From Piper betle (lineage: Eukaryota > Streptophyta > Magnoliopsida > Piperales > Piperaceae), in NCBI GenBank assembly GCA_033002965.1, contig JAURVB010001837.1:91351-155350 (forward strand): a stretch of 64,000 nt of DNA, given 5' to 3'. How positions within the stretch are numbered: the first letter of the stretch is position 1; the number at the start of each line of letters is the position of its first letter. The position numbers and the translations under genes are program-made. Shown here piece by piece: positions 23,261 through 34,344 of the stretch. The notes under the pieces were generated by a model. It was not told the origin of the DNA and did not search any database. It saw only the letters and a program-made list of their open reading frames with translations.

Positions 23261-25379
23261 TATATTATTTTATTATGCATTTCTATTTATATTTTCTTGG
23301 AAGTTACTTGTATCTAGTACTATTATTGGAAATTTTTGTGATTATAGTTGGTTACAAATCAAGTGTTTTGAACTTAAATTTTTTTCCATTTTATAAATTT
23401 CTGATTTCACATATACAACTACCACAAATTCTATTTATCTTTCATCTAATGTCATTCGTTCTTTGTTTGATCACTAGGTTTCTTAGGTTATTTCCTATTT
23501 GTTTTGACTTTGTAGTGGAAGCTTGAATTCTCTAAAGATTTTATGGGTGTTTTGAGGATGAAAGCTGAGAAGTTTGATTGTTCAATGTGGTTTTTTGTTT
23601 TGGACAACTTAATTAAGTTCTCTTTTGCGGGCTCCATTGTGGTATTGTGAGGCAAATTCTGGGAATGATGTAAAATGAAAGCATTGATGCCAATGCACTT
23701 GTTTTGTCCTACAAGATTTGTTAAACAATGATTCATCATTTTCTGAGACATGTTTAATTGAAATACACTTAAAATTATGTGTATTTGGAGATTTTGATGG
23801 TTTCTTTAGAAACTTACCTTCGATTATATTGCATAATAATCAGAAAATGGAGAAAGAGGAACCAGATCAACTTGCATGAAGGTAATGCAACCTAATTTTC
23901 AAAATGTTTCTTATGTTAAGCTTAGTTGATGTCTACTACTAGTATTAGCTTAAATTTTGCACCCTTCTCTATTGTAACTAGCTTTTTTTTTTTTTTGAAG
24001 TAGGGTAATGCACGTTTTGTCATAATTTTATGTACATCCATACACGACCTGAGAATGTTGTATTGATTACCTAATTTTTAATAATTTGTTTGTTATATTA
24101 TGTATCTTCAAATGCGCAGTTCTACAATTGTAGCGTTTACTTATGAAGCTTTCCAACCAGATGATACATTTTGTATTGATGAAGCCAAATTGATTTCCTC
24201 TAAAGAAGAGAAAGTCAATGAAGGATGTTCGGGTAATTTTTATCGTGGGAGGTAAAATTATGTACTTTGGATTTTTGTTGTTTTTACTAGACATCTTGTT
24301 TACGAGCATTCATTTCTTATTGTTTCTAGTTACGAGGTTGTAAAAATAACAGAGAATGAGTTGGAAGGTACCTTGGTGAACATTTCCAGGGTGAGGTTTG
24401 AGAGAGAAACTTACGTTTAGAATTATATGCATGAGCATGATATTCTCCGTACAGATTTAAAGTTGGGTAACTAATTGCATTATCTTGATTAGGCTTTGAT
24501 TTCGTTATATGATTTGCGAGTGTTGAACCTTTGATGAATTCATTCACAATCGCTTTATCTATTATTAAAGCACCAAAAACTACACAATAAACATTTTCCA
24601 TCATTTAATTATTCAAATAAGATAATAAACAAACAAACTATCTTTAAGGTAATACTTAACTTGACTATATTTTTGTTCAATTATGACAAAAGGTGAATTT
24701 CTCTTCAAATTTTTCCCTAAAAATATTATCATTTGTTTCTTTCTTGAAACATGCACGACTATTTTTATGCCGTGAAGACTCGAAACAAATGGTAAGGATT
24801 ACTCAATGCATAGAGCCTCGTACAAACAATCAAACGCGAAAGTACAAAGAAATACCAATTGAACTTGTCAACCTATGGAAATTAAAGAAATTTTAAAACT
24901 ATGAACGCACAACTCTCTACACAATTTTCTTTGTTTTATTTTATTTTTTCAATGTGAGTTGCAATTTTGAATGTTATTTACTTGCTTTAGGTTTAAATCT
25001 GATTTTAAGTTATATTTCTAATTTTAATTGTAATTTTGCTTTAAATTGAACTACTATTTATTGACAATTTGTTAATATTTGTTTCTTTATTGCTTCACTA
25101 ATCAATTTGTTAATATTTGTTTCTTTATTTCTCATTATTTCTTTATATATATAGTTTTTTTATGAATGAGAGGTTTTCATATTTTTTAGAAGAATCATAT
25201 TTCGATATACTTTAAATTAAAACTGTTAAATAATTGTTCTTTAAAGAAGGCTTAAAAATTAATTCGATGGTTTTGAATGTAATTATTTATGTTTCTTTAA
25301 ATATATCCACTATTGTATTTCACTAATTCCATAATTGTATTTACCTTAACTACCCTTAGTTTAGTACCTATAATGAGAC
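23261..25379. other. AT-rich intergenic DNA, no confirmed gene
   Basis: A poly-T tract lies at 23982-23996. Two short plus-strand stretches, about 24108-24253 and 24331-24420, are bordered by AG and GT and read through as VAFTYEAFQPDDTFCIDEAK and YEVVKITENELEGTLVNISR. They could be exons of a gene fragment, but I do not recognise the protein. The rest shows nothing. Confidence 0.4.
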
Positions 25380-26747
25380 CCAAAACCAATAGGCTGAATT
25401 CACTAATGGAAAAAGAAGCTTCAACCCCTTTTATAGAACCCCTTCTTCTACTGATGCCATAGACCGAATATTCCCTTCCCTCCTTTTGACTTGGAGGCCT
25501 AACAACTTAGTACTATAATTTCTACAACTCTCATCTTATTCCAGATTCCTACTCCTAGTCTTCCTAACTGCCTAAGAGCCCCTGATTGCAAACAGAGGAA
25601 AGATCCAAGCAGTGGAGCGGATAAAGCGCAAATTTCCCAGGCTAGAAGTCCCTGCCCTTAGATTAGCAAGCTTTAGATAGAAATTTCCTTACAGTAATGA
25701 GGAAATTGCACAAAATCATTGCATTTGTTATCAAAAGTTGAGCTCTTCACAATGCTTAGTCTATGATTCAATTACCAGTCCTGAACTCAATTACCAATCA
25801 TTGTCACCGAAATTTTTGGTGAAAGGCTGAAATTTGGTTTGTCACCGAAAATTTTAGTTATAAAAGCTTTTGCGGGTTAGATATGGATCACATATGGTAT
25901 AATCTTTATTTGACCCGAATCCGAAAATCCAAAATCAAATCACACGCAAATCTAAAAATTATATTCATTTTATTTACCATATTTATATCGGACCCAAAAT
26001 TGCTCACTCATATCCAACTCAATGAACTAAAATAATATAAATTTTAATATAAAAATATATTAAATATAATAAAAAATATTATTTTTAAAATATTTTTAAA
26101 TATAATTTTACAAAATATTATCTATAATAGTTGGATCATCCCAAATTCGTATCTGATTTAAATATTTTCATATATATTGTGTCTAAAAATTCTAAAACCA
26201 TGTTTAATCTGTAACTCTTTTGGATTAGATATACACAAGTCGGATTTAGATCGGATTTGTGGATATCGGATTTTCGAACCCATCCCTATTTTATTCAAAA
26301 TCCAAGGGTTCTTCTCATCTTCATCTCCCCTCGTACTTGCACGCAATTCCTCTCAAATGCGTGAAGAATAAGTAAAAATTAAAATTGTACTTCGAAGGAA
26401 GAAGTCTATTTTTCAAGGGTAATTAGGTGCATTATCTGGCATGTGTTTTATCCGGAGATGTGGTATTGTATGGGGTACTGATCATATAAAAGGCTTGTAG
26501 GCGAGTAAATTAGACAGTCGACATATGAGAGGACTTCGGGGCGGATATGAAGAAAGGTACTCTGTATGGTTTCGATTTCAATCATATCATGAAAGTTTGT
26601 TTTATTTATTTATTTATTTTCAATCATTCCTTCGAGTTGATCTTTACTACTAATTGACGAATGCTGGCATCAATCATCGATATTTTGATTAGCCCATCTG
26701 AGCAAACTAATGTAATAGTAAGGTGCAATAAACGTACTGTGCTATGC
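25380..26747. other. unrecognised block of different composition, then AT-rich DNA
   Basis: From 25380 to about 25700 the base composition is more balanced than on either side (for example CAGGCTAGAAGTCCCTGCCC) and no protein or repeat was recognised. From 25900 to 26290 there are GGATTTAGATCGG-type phrases common in plant dispersed repeats. No gene is supported. Confidence 0.35.
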
Positions 26748-28019
26748 TAATCAACGTCGCTTCTGAAAGTGCTCAAGAAAAGACGGGCGTGACAGGCCAA
26801 AGATTAGCAACCTTCCACGACAGAAACAACAGTCCATTGGCGGTGGCTCATGACCTATTCCATCAACGAATAACTTAATTCTTAGAATTTAAGGCTTCTT
26901 ATTGCTTCCTTGTCATCTTATAAGTGGACATCTTAATTCCATGGACCGTACAGTAAACAAAATCACTAAACTTGAAGATCAGAAGGGTAGAAAATTAAGA
27001 AGCCTCGAGGTCAAGAAGCTGGCCTGAAAAATTTAGGCACCCATCAATTATCCTATGCAGGGGAAAATGCACACTAGATAAATAAACATTCAAAATATGA
27101 TCCCACGAAGTACGTTTCTTTTTTTTCCAACAAGCACTTGTGATAAAGAGAAACTTGAGCGTTTGACATTCACCCAATTAGCTGGTCATCTATGTTGACC
27201 AAAGTACATCAATTCCATGTTTGTTTCAATGACGATATATAAAAGTGAAGCAAATGACTAAATGACTAATTGAGATTTTAATGAAGCCGTGGATGGTAAA
27301 GTCGGCGATAAAGTAATGATCCTGTTTTAATAGCTCCGAATAAATTAAATAAATGTATTAAAACACATGAGTGATTGTCTTTCTCTAGCCCTTATTTAAT
27401 TGGAGAGCGAATAACTCTAATGTGATCTCATAGCTTCTCATGAACAAGATTTTTAGTCAGTCTACTTGGGGTGACCTCATAGTTCTCACGGGACGTAGAT
27501 GATGGGGTTCGTCAATAGATTTTCCTTCCTTTTCTCTCGTATAACAATCACTAAATATACCATTCTTGATTGTCTATTCATGTTGATGTTAGAGGGTTTG
27601 GTCGCACAATGGATTAAACGGGAGAGAAAGGGGTTTTTGGGAGGGGTTTGAGATCCCAAGTGACAAATGCTGGTCTCTAGCTGGCACCATTCCTGATAAG
27701 TCATAAGGTGCTCGAGAGAGACGTCTTGAATTGAACGTTGGTATCAGGAATTTGTAGCCTGCATATATTGTCAACAATGGTGGGGAGCTTTGATGTATGT
27801 ATGGAGATTTGCCGGCATGCAAATCCAGGTCTAGAAATGACAAATTAAGGTACAGGTGCCCACATGAGTAAACAAAGATCTAAATAGGGTTGGCAACCAC
27901 TCAAGCCGAGTCGAACTTTCTAGGCTTATTTGAATTAAGCACTTGCATTAGTACTATTTTGCTTAGTATTCTAACATAATTTTACAAATTTATAAGAATG
28001 CATCTTTTTATAATGTTTT

Positions 28020-28340
28020 TACAAAGGGCGTGGATGCGACGGAGGACGAGGGCACAGGCGGGGCTTGGTGGTGGGCGTGGGCACAATGGAGGATGCGGGC
28101 ACAGGCGGGGGCTCAGTGGTGGGCGCAGGGGCAAAGGAGAGTGCAGATGCAAACAGGGGCTCGGCGGTGGGCACAGGCATGGGCATAGAGGGCGTGAGCA
28201 CAGCTGAGTGCACTGGCAGGGGGCTCGGTGGTGGGCGCAGTGTCAGCGACGGAGCACAGTGGTGGCGACAATGGCATAGACGCCAGTGTGAGGGAGGAAG
28301 AGAAGTTTTATTTTTTTTTGAGATATGTAAGAAATTTTTC

Positions 28341-28373
<33 letters not shown>
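28020..28373. repeat. G-rich minisatellite ending in a GGAAATTTTTCC-like box and (TA)n, copy A
   Basis: Units such as GGTGGGCGCAGGGGCAAAGG are repeated in degenerate form from 28030 to 28290. After AAGAAATTTTTCCCA a (TA)n tract runs from 28343 to 28373. Open frames on both strands (glycine-rich or proline/alanine-rich) are composition artefacts. Copy B lies at 32390-32740. Confidence 0.65.
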
Positions 28374-28374
<1 letters not shown>

Positions 28375-28880
28375 TCATTAATAAAATGAGAACTCAATAT
28401 TGGCTTAAGAATAAGAGTTGGAGGATCAATTAATTAAAATACAAAAAAATACACAATACTTACCTAAGATTAAAAATTGGAGAATTAGCCAATTAAAGTA
28501 CAATTTTTTTAAAAAATATAATAAAAATTTCTCTTATAATAAGTTTAAATCTCGTTAACCTCAATTTCTTTAAAAATAATAACAATATCTTTAATGGTAG
28601 AAAGTCACGGGTTAAAACCCGATTGACCTCAACATCTAAATTCTTACTAATAAGAGTCTTTTTAATTGTATTAAAAAATATAATATAAAATAAAATGATC
28701 ATAATATTAAAAAAATAAATAATTATAATTTATCTTTTAATTTAAATAGGATATATCTTTACAATCAATCATAGTCTATATCTAAGATATTAAATTATTA
28801 CAATCTATATCATTATTCAATAAAATTTTATTTAAAAATTAAAATTTATTTGACATAGGTCTCAAATACTAGAGCAAATT
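28375..28880. repeat. AT-rich dispersed repeat, copy A
   Basis: The sequence from ATTAATAAAATGAGAACTCA to GGTCTCAAATACTAGAGC recurs in copy B (32745-33250). Related blocks, with phrases like TATCTAAGATATTAAATTAT and ATCTCATTATTTA, occur twice in tandem at 52445-52950. It has no coding capacity. It may be the tail of a larger element, which I cannot identify. Confidence 0.7.
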
Positions 28881-29040
28881 CCCTATAATATTTTTTTAAT
28901 TGGTTGAAATCACCTTAATTAATAGCGTTTAAAAAATAATAGTATTAATTAAATTAATCTCCTCCAATTAAGAGGATTTACACTAACTAATAAATTACCA
29001 AAGACAGCTTGTTGTAGTATTGCTACAGTAAATCACTGGC

Positions 29041-29369
29041 TATATATACAAGGAGCCTGAGCTGCTGATCAAATATCTATACAAACCGGAGGTTGGCTAA
29101 GGCTCGGACTCATCTAGTGAGCGATCGAGCTAAGCCGAGCCCAGGGCGGGGCGCATTGTCGGTATCAGGGTTGAAGTTGATAAAGGGATTCCATATCCTT
29201 GCGGTACGTTATGTACCTTTCACGGGGTCAATAATAGATGACAATTTTCTCACTTTGTTAAAAGTTGGAAGCTGCATATTAGAATTAGCCAAGTTCTTCC
29301 ATGACCAATGATAGCAACATTACCCAAATCAAGAGCCAAATTGAAGCTCTCCACTTAAACGTTTGTCAG
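29041..29369 (+). other. TATA-led segment with short first-exon-like ORF, copy A
   Basis: TATATATA at 29041-29048 is followed about 250 bp later by ATG 29301. This opens a 23-codon frame, MTNDSNITQIKSQIEALHLN plus VCQ, ending exactly at TCAG/GTATG, a plausible splice donor. The segment is preserved in copy B (TATA 33409, ATG 33669, donor after 33737). Upstream ATGs exist (29208, short frame), and no following exon was recognised, so this may be a non-coding or broken gene start. Confidence 0.3.
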
Positions 29370-29398
29370 GTATGATAATGTTGAATTGCACTGTTATG

Positions 29399-29509
29399 GT
29401 CATGGGTAAGGTTTAATGAGCCTGTTATTGGGTATTGGGGAACTGGGCAATTAACTCTAATTACCCGATACCCAACAACGGCCATATATATTATTCCTTA
29501 CCCGTGACC
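29399..29509. mobile_element. foldback MITE, 111 bp, copy A
   Basis: GGTCATGGGTAAGG at the left and CCTTACCCGTGACC at the right are inverted complements. The pairing continues inward (TGTTATTGGGTATTGGG with CCCGATACCCAACAAC), leaving a loop of about 20 bases. The whole element can fold into one hairpin. No clear target duplication is visible. Copy B is at 33766-33877. Confidence 0.7.
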
Positions 29510-29983
29510 TAAACCGGTGTAGATTGTTTATGCCTATAAACGTCCCATCTTGAAGATGAGGACACCGTTCTGTGTTTGCTTGGAGCTCCTTTACGATGGG
29601 TGATATATCTGTATCTTCTTCTCGCACGTCTCTATGTGATGTAGAGTCGTGAACTGCAAATTCGAGCATAATGCTGGTTGATATTGTATTGAATTATTAA
29701 TTTGTTTGCTATGTCAAGCATCGTAGTATAGGGAATTCATATATATATATATATATTTTCTTTAATCTACTTGTAAGTTGTAACTATCTCTTCGACTCTC
29801 AACTAATCATATGCTGTGACTTCAACAAGACAAATGCATCATTTTGATTTCATATTTCAGCAATTAAAAGGTCCTTGGCAGGGCAACAAGTTTTGCATAG
29901 GGAATATGTCAAGATCATGGAAATTAGGGAGGAAAAAATTGTAGGTTGCCAAACCTTTGAAACTAAACATGTGATCACTGTTG

Positions 29984-30804
29984 CATAACTCGGCCGATTC
30001 TACTCTGAATCGACCGATTTGAATCGGATCGGTGGCGATCCGATTTAAAAAATAACGTGAATCGGTCGGGCTCAAATCGGTCCGAGAATCGACCGATTCG
30101 AACCGATTTTACCCGATTCGAGCCGATTCCAGAATCGGCTCGAATTGGCCGATTATGGCCGGCGACGGGGAGGCGACAGGGGCGGCAACGGGCGACCGGG
30201 GGGCTGGGGCTGGGGGGCAATGGCGGCGTGGGACAGGGCGGTGACGGCGAGCGGCGAGGGAGGCGACAGAAGCGGCGAGGTGGGGGGGGGTCGAGTTGCA
30301 AGGGCGGGGCTGGGCGGGGAGGCAGGGTGGGGCGAGCTGCGAGGGCGGCTTCGGGGTGGCAAGGCAGGGCAGAGCGAGCTGCCAGGGTGGCTTCGGGGCG
30401 GCTCGGCGGGGCCAAAGGCGAGGAGGGGGTAGCAACGGGGCAATAGGGCGGCGAGGGGCGGCGACGGGGCAGGACAGGGGGCGACGGGGCTACAGGGCGG
30501 CGAGGGTGGCAGGGCGGCGGTGGTGGCGGCGGCGGGAGAAAAGGGATGAAGTATAAGTGGCATTCTCGTAATTAAAAGTTGACTCGACTCCGATTCGAGT
30601 CAATAATAATAACTAACTCCAAATAATTTTTAAAAAATCCAAAAAATATGAAAAAATATCATAAAATATAATACACATTATAACATGAAAATTACATTAA
30701 AATGACATATTCTATACTAATAACCCATTAATTTTGATTAAGTTAAAATTTTTGTATATGACCGATTCAACTAAAACTGATTCCTATTTGACTTATTCTG
30801 ATTC
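29984..30804. mobile_element. CCGATT-repeat element with GC-rich core, copy A
   Basis: Clusters of (GAAT)CGGCCGATT motifs stand at the left end (29990-30150). They surround a very GC-rich core (30150-30560). The module GTTGACTCGACTCCGATTCG with AGTCAATAATAATAACTAAC comes next, and further CCGATTC-like motifs lie before 30804. The module is shared with the three solo LTRs, so this element is probably a diverged, shorter relative of that LTR family. A TRIM LTR is inserted at its right end (30805) after GATTC. Confidence 0.6.
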
Positions 30805-31066
30805 TGTAACGACCCAGCCCAAAGTGCAACGTAATGGGCCAAGTCATTTCTTTAAAATGGGTACCCCGGAAGTTAAAGATCTATAGTTCATTCCCACTTA
30901 TAAACAAGATCTTCTCCCAGTAGGTATTAGATGTGGGACTAAGTTGAGGGATCTCACAATCCACCCACCTTAGGGAATTTCGTCCCCGAAATGCCTATTC
31001 TTAGCCCGTTGTTAGCCCCAGTCCACGACCTTTCTGGCCCGTGACCGGCAGCCTAGCCAACGTTCA
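30805..31066 (-). mobile_element. TRIM LTR plus truncated internal region at the duplication junction
   Basis: The LTR spans 30805-30958 (plus strand TGTAACGACCC...GATCTCACA). It is followed by the internal sequence up to GTTCATAATC, where it is joined to the start of copy B. GATTC stands immediately before the LTR, the same 5 bases that flank the full array. No right-hand LTR exists here because the duplication cut the element. Confidence 0.85.
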
Positions 31067-32389
31067 TAATCAACGTCGCTTCTGAAAGTGCTCAAGAAAA
31101 GACGGGCGTGACAGGCCAAAGATGAGCAACCTTCCACGACAGAAACAACAGTCCATTGGCGGTGGCTCATGACCTATTCCATCAACGAATAACTTAATTC
31201 TTAGAATTTAAGGCTTCTTATTGCTTCCTTGTCATCTTATAAGTGGACATCTTAATTCCATGGACCGTACAGTAAACAAAATCACTAAACTTGAAGATCA
31301 GAAGGGTAGAAAATTAAGAAGCCTCGAGGTCAAGAAGCTGGCCTGAAAAATTTAGGCACCCATCAATTATCCTATGCAGGGGAAAATGCACACTTGATAA
31401 ATAAACATTCAAAATATGATCCCACGAAGTACTTTTTCTTTTTTTTCCAACAAGTACTTGTGATAAAGAGAAACTTGAGCGTTTGACATTCACCCAATTA
31501 GCTGGTCATCTATGTTGACCAAAGTATACATCAATTCCATGTTTGTTTCAAAGACGATATATGAAAGAGAAGCAAGTGACTAAATGACTAATGGAGATTT
31601 TAATGAAGCCGTGGATGGTAAAGTCGGCAATAAAGTAAACTGATCCTGCTTTAATAGCTCCGAATAAATTAAATGCATGTATTAAAGCACGTGAATGATT
31701 GTCTTTCTCCGTCCCTTATCCAATTAGAGAGCGGATAATTAATGTGTTTCTAATGTGTTTCGCTCGTTGAACAGGATTTATAGTCGGTCTACTTAGGGTG
31801 ATCTCGTAGTTCTTACGGGACGCAGATGATGGGGTTGGTCTATATATTTACCTTCCTTTTCTCATATAACAATCAGTAAATTTACCATTCTTGATTGTCT
31901 ATTCACGTTGATGTTTGTGGGTTTGGTCGCACAATGGATTAAACGTGAGAGAAAGAGATTTTGGGGAGGGGTTTGAGATTCCAAGTGACAAATGCTGGTC
32001 TCTAGCTGGCACCATTCCTGATAAGTCATAAGGTGCTCGAGAGAGACGTCTTGAATTGAACATTGGTATCAGGAATTTGAGAGAGACGTCTTGAATTGAA
32101 CATTGGTAACAGGAATTTGTAGCCTGCATATATTGTCAACAATGGTGGGGAGCTTTGACGTATATATGGAGATTTGCAGGCATGCAAATCCAGGTCTAGA
32201 AATGACAAATTAAAGTACAGGTGCCCACATGAGTAAACAAAGATCTAAATAGGGTTGGCAACCACTCAAGCCGAGTCAAACTTTCTAGGCTGATTTGAAT
32301 TTAGCCCTTGAGCATTAGTACTATTTTGCTTAGTATTCTAACCTAATTTTATAAATTTATAAGAATGCATCTCTTTATAACGTTCTTGC

Positions 32390-32707
32390 AAAGGGCGTGG
32401 GTGCGACGGAGGACGAGGGCACAGGCGGGGCTTGGTGGTGGGCGTAGGCACAATGGAGGATGTGGGCACAGGCGGGGGCTCGGTGGTAGGCACAGGGGCA
32501 AAGGAGGGTGCGGATGCAAACGGGGACTCGGCGGTGGGCGCAGGCATGGGCATGGAGGGCGTGAGCGCAGCTGAGGGCACTGGCAGGGGGCTCGGTGGTG
32601 GGCGCGGGTGTCGGCGAGGGAGCATAGCGGTGGCGACAGTGGCATGGATGACATTATGAGGGATGAAGAGAAGTTTTATTTTTTTTAAGAAATGTAGGAA
32701 ATTTTTC

Positions 32708-32740
<33 letters not shown>
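32390..32740. repeat. G-rich minisatellite and (TA)n, copy B
   Basis: Same structure as copy A, with GGTGGGCGCAGGCATGGGCA units, AGGAAATTTTTCCCA and (TA)n at 32710-32740. Small indels distinguish it, as expected of a minisatellite after duplication. Confidence 0.65.
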
Positions 32741-32741
<1 letters not shown>

Positions 32742-32744
32742 TCA

Positions 32745-33250
32745 TTAATAAAATGAGAATTCAATATTGGCTTAAGAATAAGAGTTGGAGGATCAATTAA
32801 TTAAAATACAAAAAAATACACAATACTTAGCTAAGATTAAAAATTGGAGAATTAGCCAATTAAAGTACAATTTTTTTTAAAAATATATAATAAAAAATTT
32901 TCTTGTAACAAGTTTAAATATCGTTAACCTCAATTTCTTTAAAAATAATAACAATATCTTTAATGGTAGAAAGTCAAGGGTTAAAACCCGATTGACCTCA
33001 ACATCTAAATTCTTACTAATAAGTCTTTCTAATTGTATTAAAAAAATATAATATAAAATAAAATGATCATAATATTAAAAAAATAAATAATTATAATTTA
33101 TCTTTTAATTTAAATAGGATATATATTTAAAATCAATCATAGTCTATATCTAAGATATTAAATTATTATAATCTATCTCATTATTCAATAAAATTTTATT
33201 TAAAAATTAAAATTTATTTGGCATAGGTCTCAAATGCTAGAGCAAATTCC
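32745..33250. repeat. AT-rich dispersed repeat, copy B
   Basis: Counterpart of 28375-28880 with a few substitutions and single-base indels. No coding potential. Confidence 0.7.
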
Positions 33251-33408
33251 CTATAATAGTTTTTTAATTGGTTGAAATCACCTTAATTAATAGCGTTTAA
33301 AAAATAATAGTATTAATTAAATTAATCTCCTCCAATTAAGAGGATTTACACTAACTAATAAATTACCAAAGACAGCTTGTTGTAGTATTGCTACAATAAA
33401 TCACTGGC

Positions 33409-33737
33409 TATATATACAAGGAGCCTGAGCTGCTGATCAAATATCTATACAAACCGGAGGTTGGCTAAGGCTCGGACTCATCTAGTGAGCGATCGAGCTA
33501 AGCCGAGCCCAGGGCGGGGCGCATTGTCGGTATCAGGGTTGAAGTTGATAAAGGGATTCCATATCCTTGCGGTACGTTATGTACCTTTCACGTGGTCAAT
33601 AATAGGTGACAATTTTCTCACTTCGTTAAAAGTTGGAAGCTGCATATTAGAATTAGCCAAGTTCTTCCATGACCAATGATAGCAACATTACCCAAATCAA
33701 GAGCCAAATTGAAGCTCTCCACTTAAACGTTTGTCAG
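33409..33737 (+). other. TATA-led segment with short first-exon-like ORF, copy B
   Basis: The TATA tract, the ATG at 33669, the 23-codon frame and the TCAG/GTATG donor are all unchanged from copy A, although neighbouring bases differ. That could be chance over so short a stretch, or mild constraint. Confidence 0.3.
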
Positions 33738-33765
33738 GTATGATAATGTTGAATTGCACTGTTAT

Positions 33766-33877
33766 GGTCATGGGTAAGGTTTAATGAGCCTGTTATTGGG
33801 TATTGGGGAACTGGGCAATTAACTCTAATTACCCGATACCCAACAACGGCCATATATATTATTCCTTACCCGTGACC
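33766..33877. mobile_element. foldback MITE, copy B
   Basis: Same hairpin-forming sequence as 29399-29509, duplicated with the surrounding segment. Confidence 0.7.
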
Positions 33878-34103
33878 CTAACCGGTGTAGATTGTTTATG
33901 CCTATAAACGTCCCATCTTGAAGATGAGGACACCGTTCTGTGTTTGCTTGGAGCTCCTTTACGACGGGTGATATATCTGTATCTTCTTCTCGCACGTCTC
34001 TATGTGATGTAGAGTCGTGAACTGCAAATTCGAGCATAATGCTGGTTGATATTGTATTGAATTATTAATTTGTTTGCTATGTCAAGCATCGTAGTATAGG
34101 GAA

Positions 34104-34138
<35 letters not shown>

Positions 34139-34344
34139 TTTAATCTACTTGTAAGTTGTAACTATCTCTTCGACTCCCAACTAATCATATGCTGTGACTT
34201 CAACAAGACAAATGCATCATTTTAATTTCATATTTCAGCAATTAAAAGGTCCTTGGCAGGGCAACAAGTTTTGCATAGGGAATATGTCAAGATCATGGAA
34301 ATTAGGGAGGAAAAAATTGTAGGTTGCCAAACCTTTGAAACTAA

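Larger units (their letters stand above)
26748..31066. repeat. tandem segmental duplication, copy A (about 4.3 kb)
   Basis: The sequence from TAATCAACGTCGCTTCTGAA at 26748 onward recurs almost base for base from 31067, in the same orientation, and ends inside a TRIM internal region. The breakpoint shares TAATC at all three positions (26748, 31067, 35239), a 5-bp microhomology. The unit carries a GC-rich minisatellite, an AT-rich repeat, a short TATA-led transcript-like segment, a foldback MITE, a CCGATT-type element and the first TRIM LTR. Confidence 0.92.

Noticed and set aside
30145..30563. Glycine/arginine- or proline-rich frames in the CCGATT elements
   Set aside because: Composition artefact of a GC-rich core; the corresponding frames in copy B are disrupted by indels.
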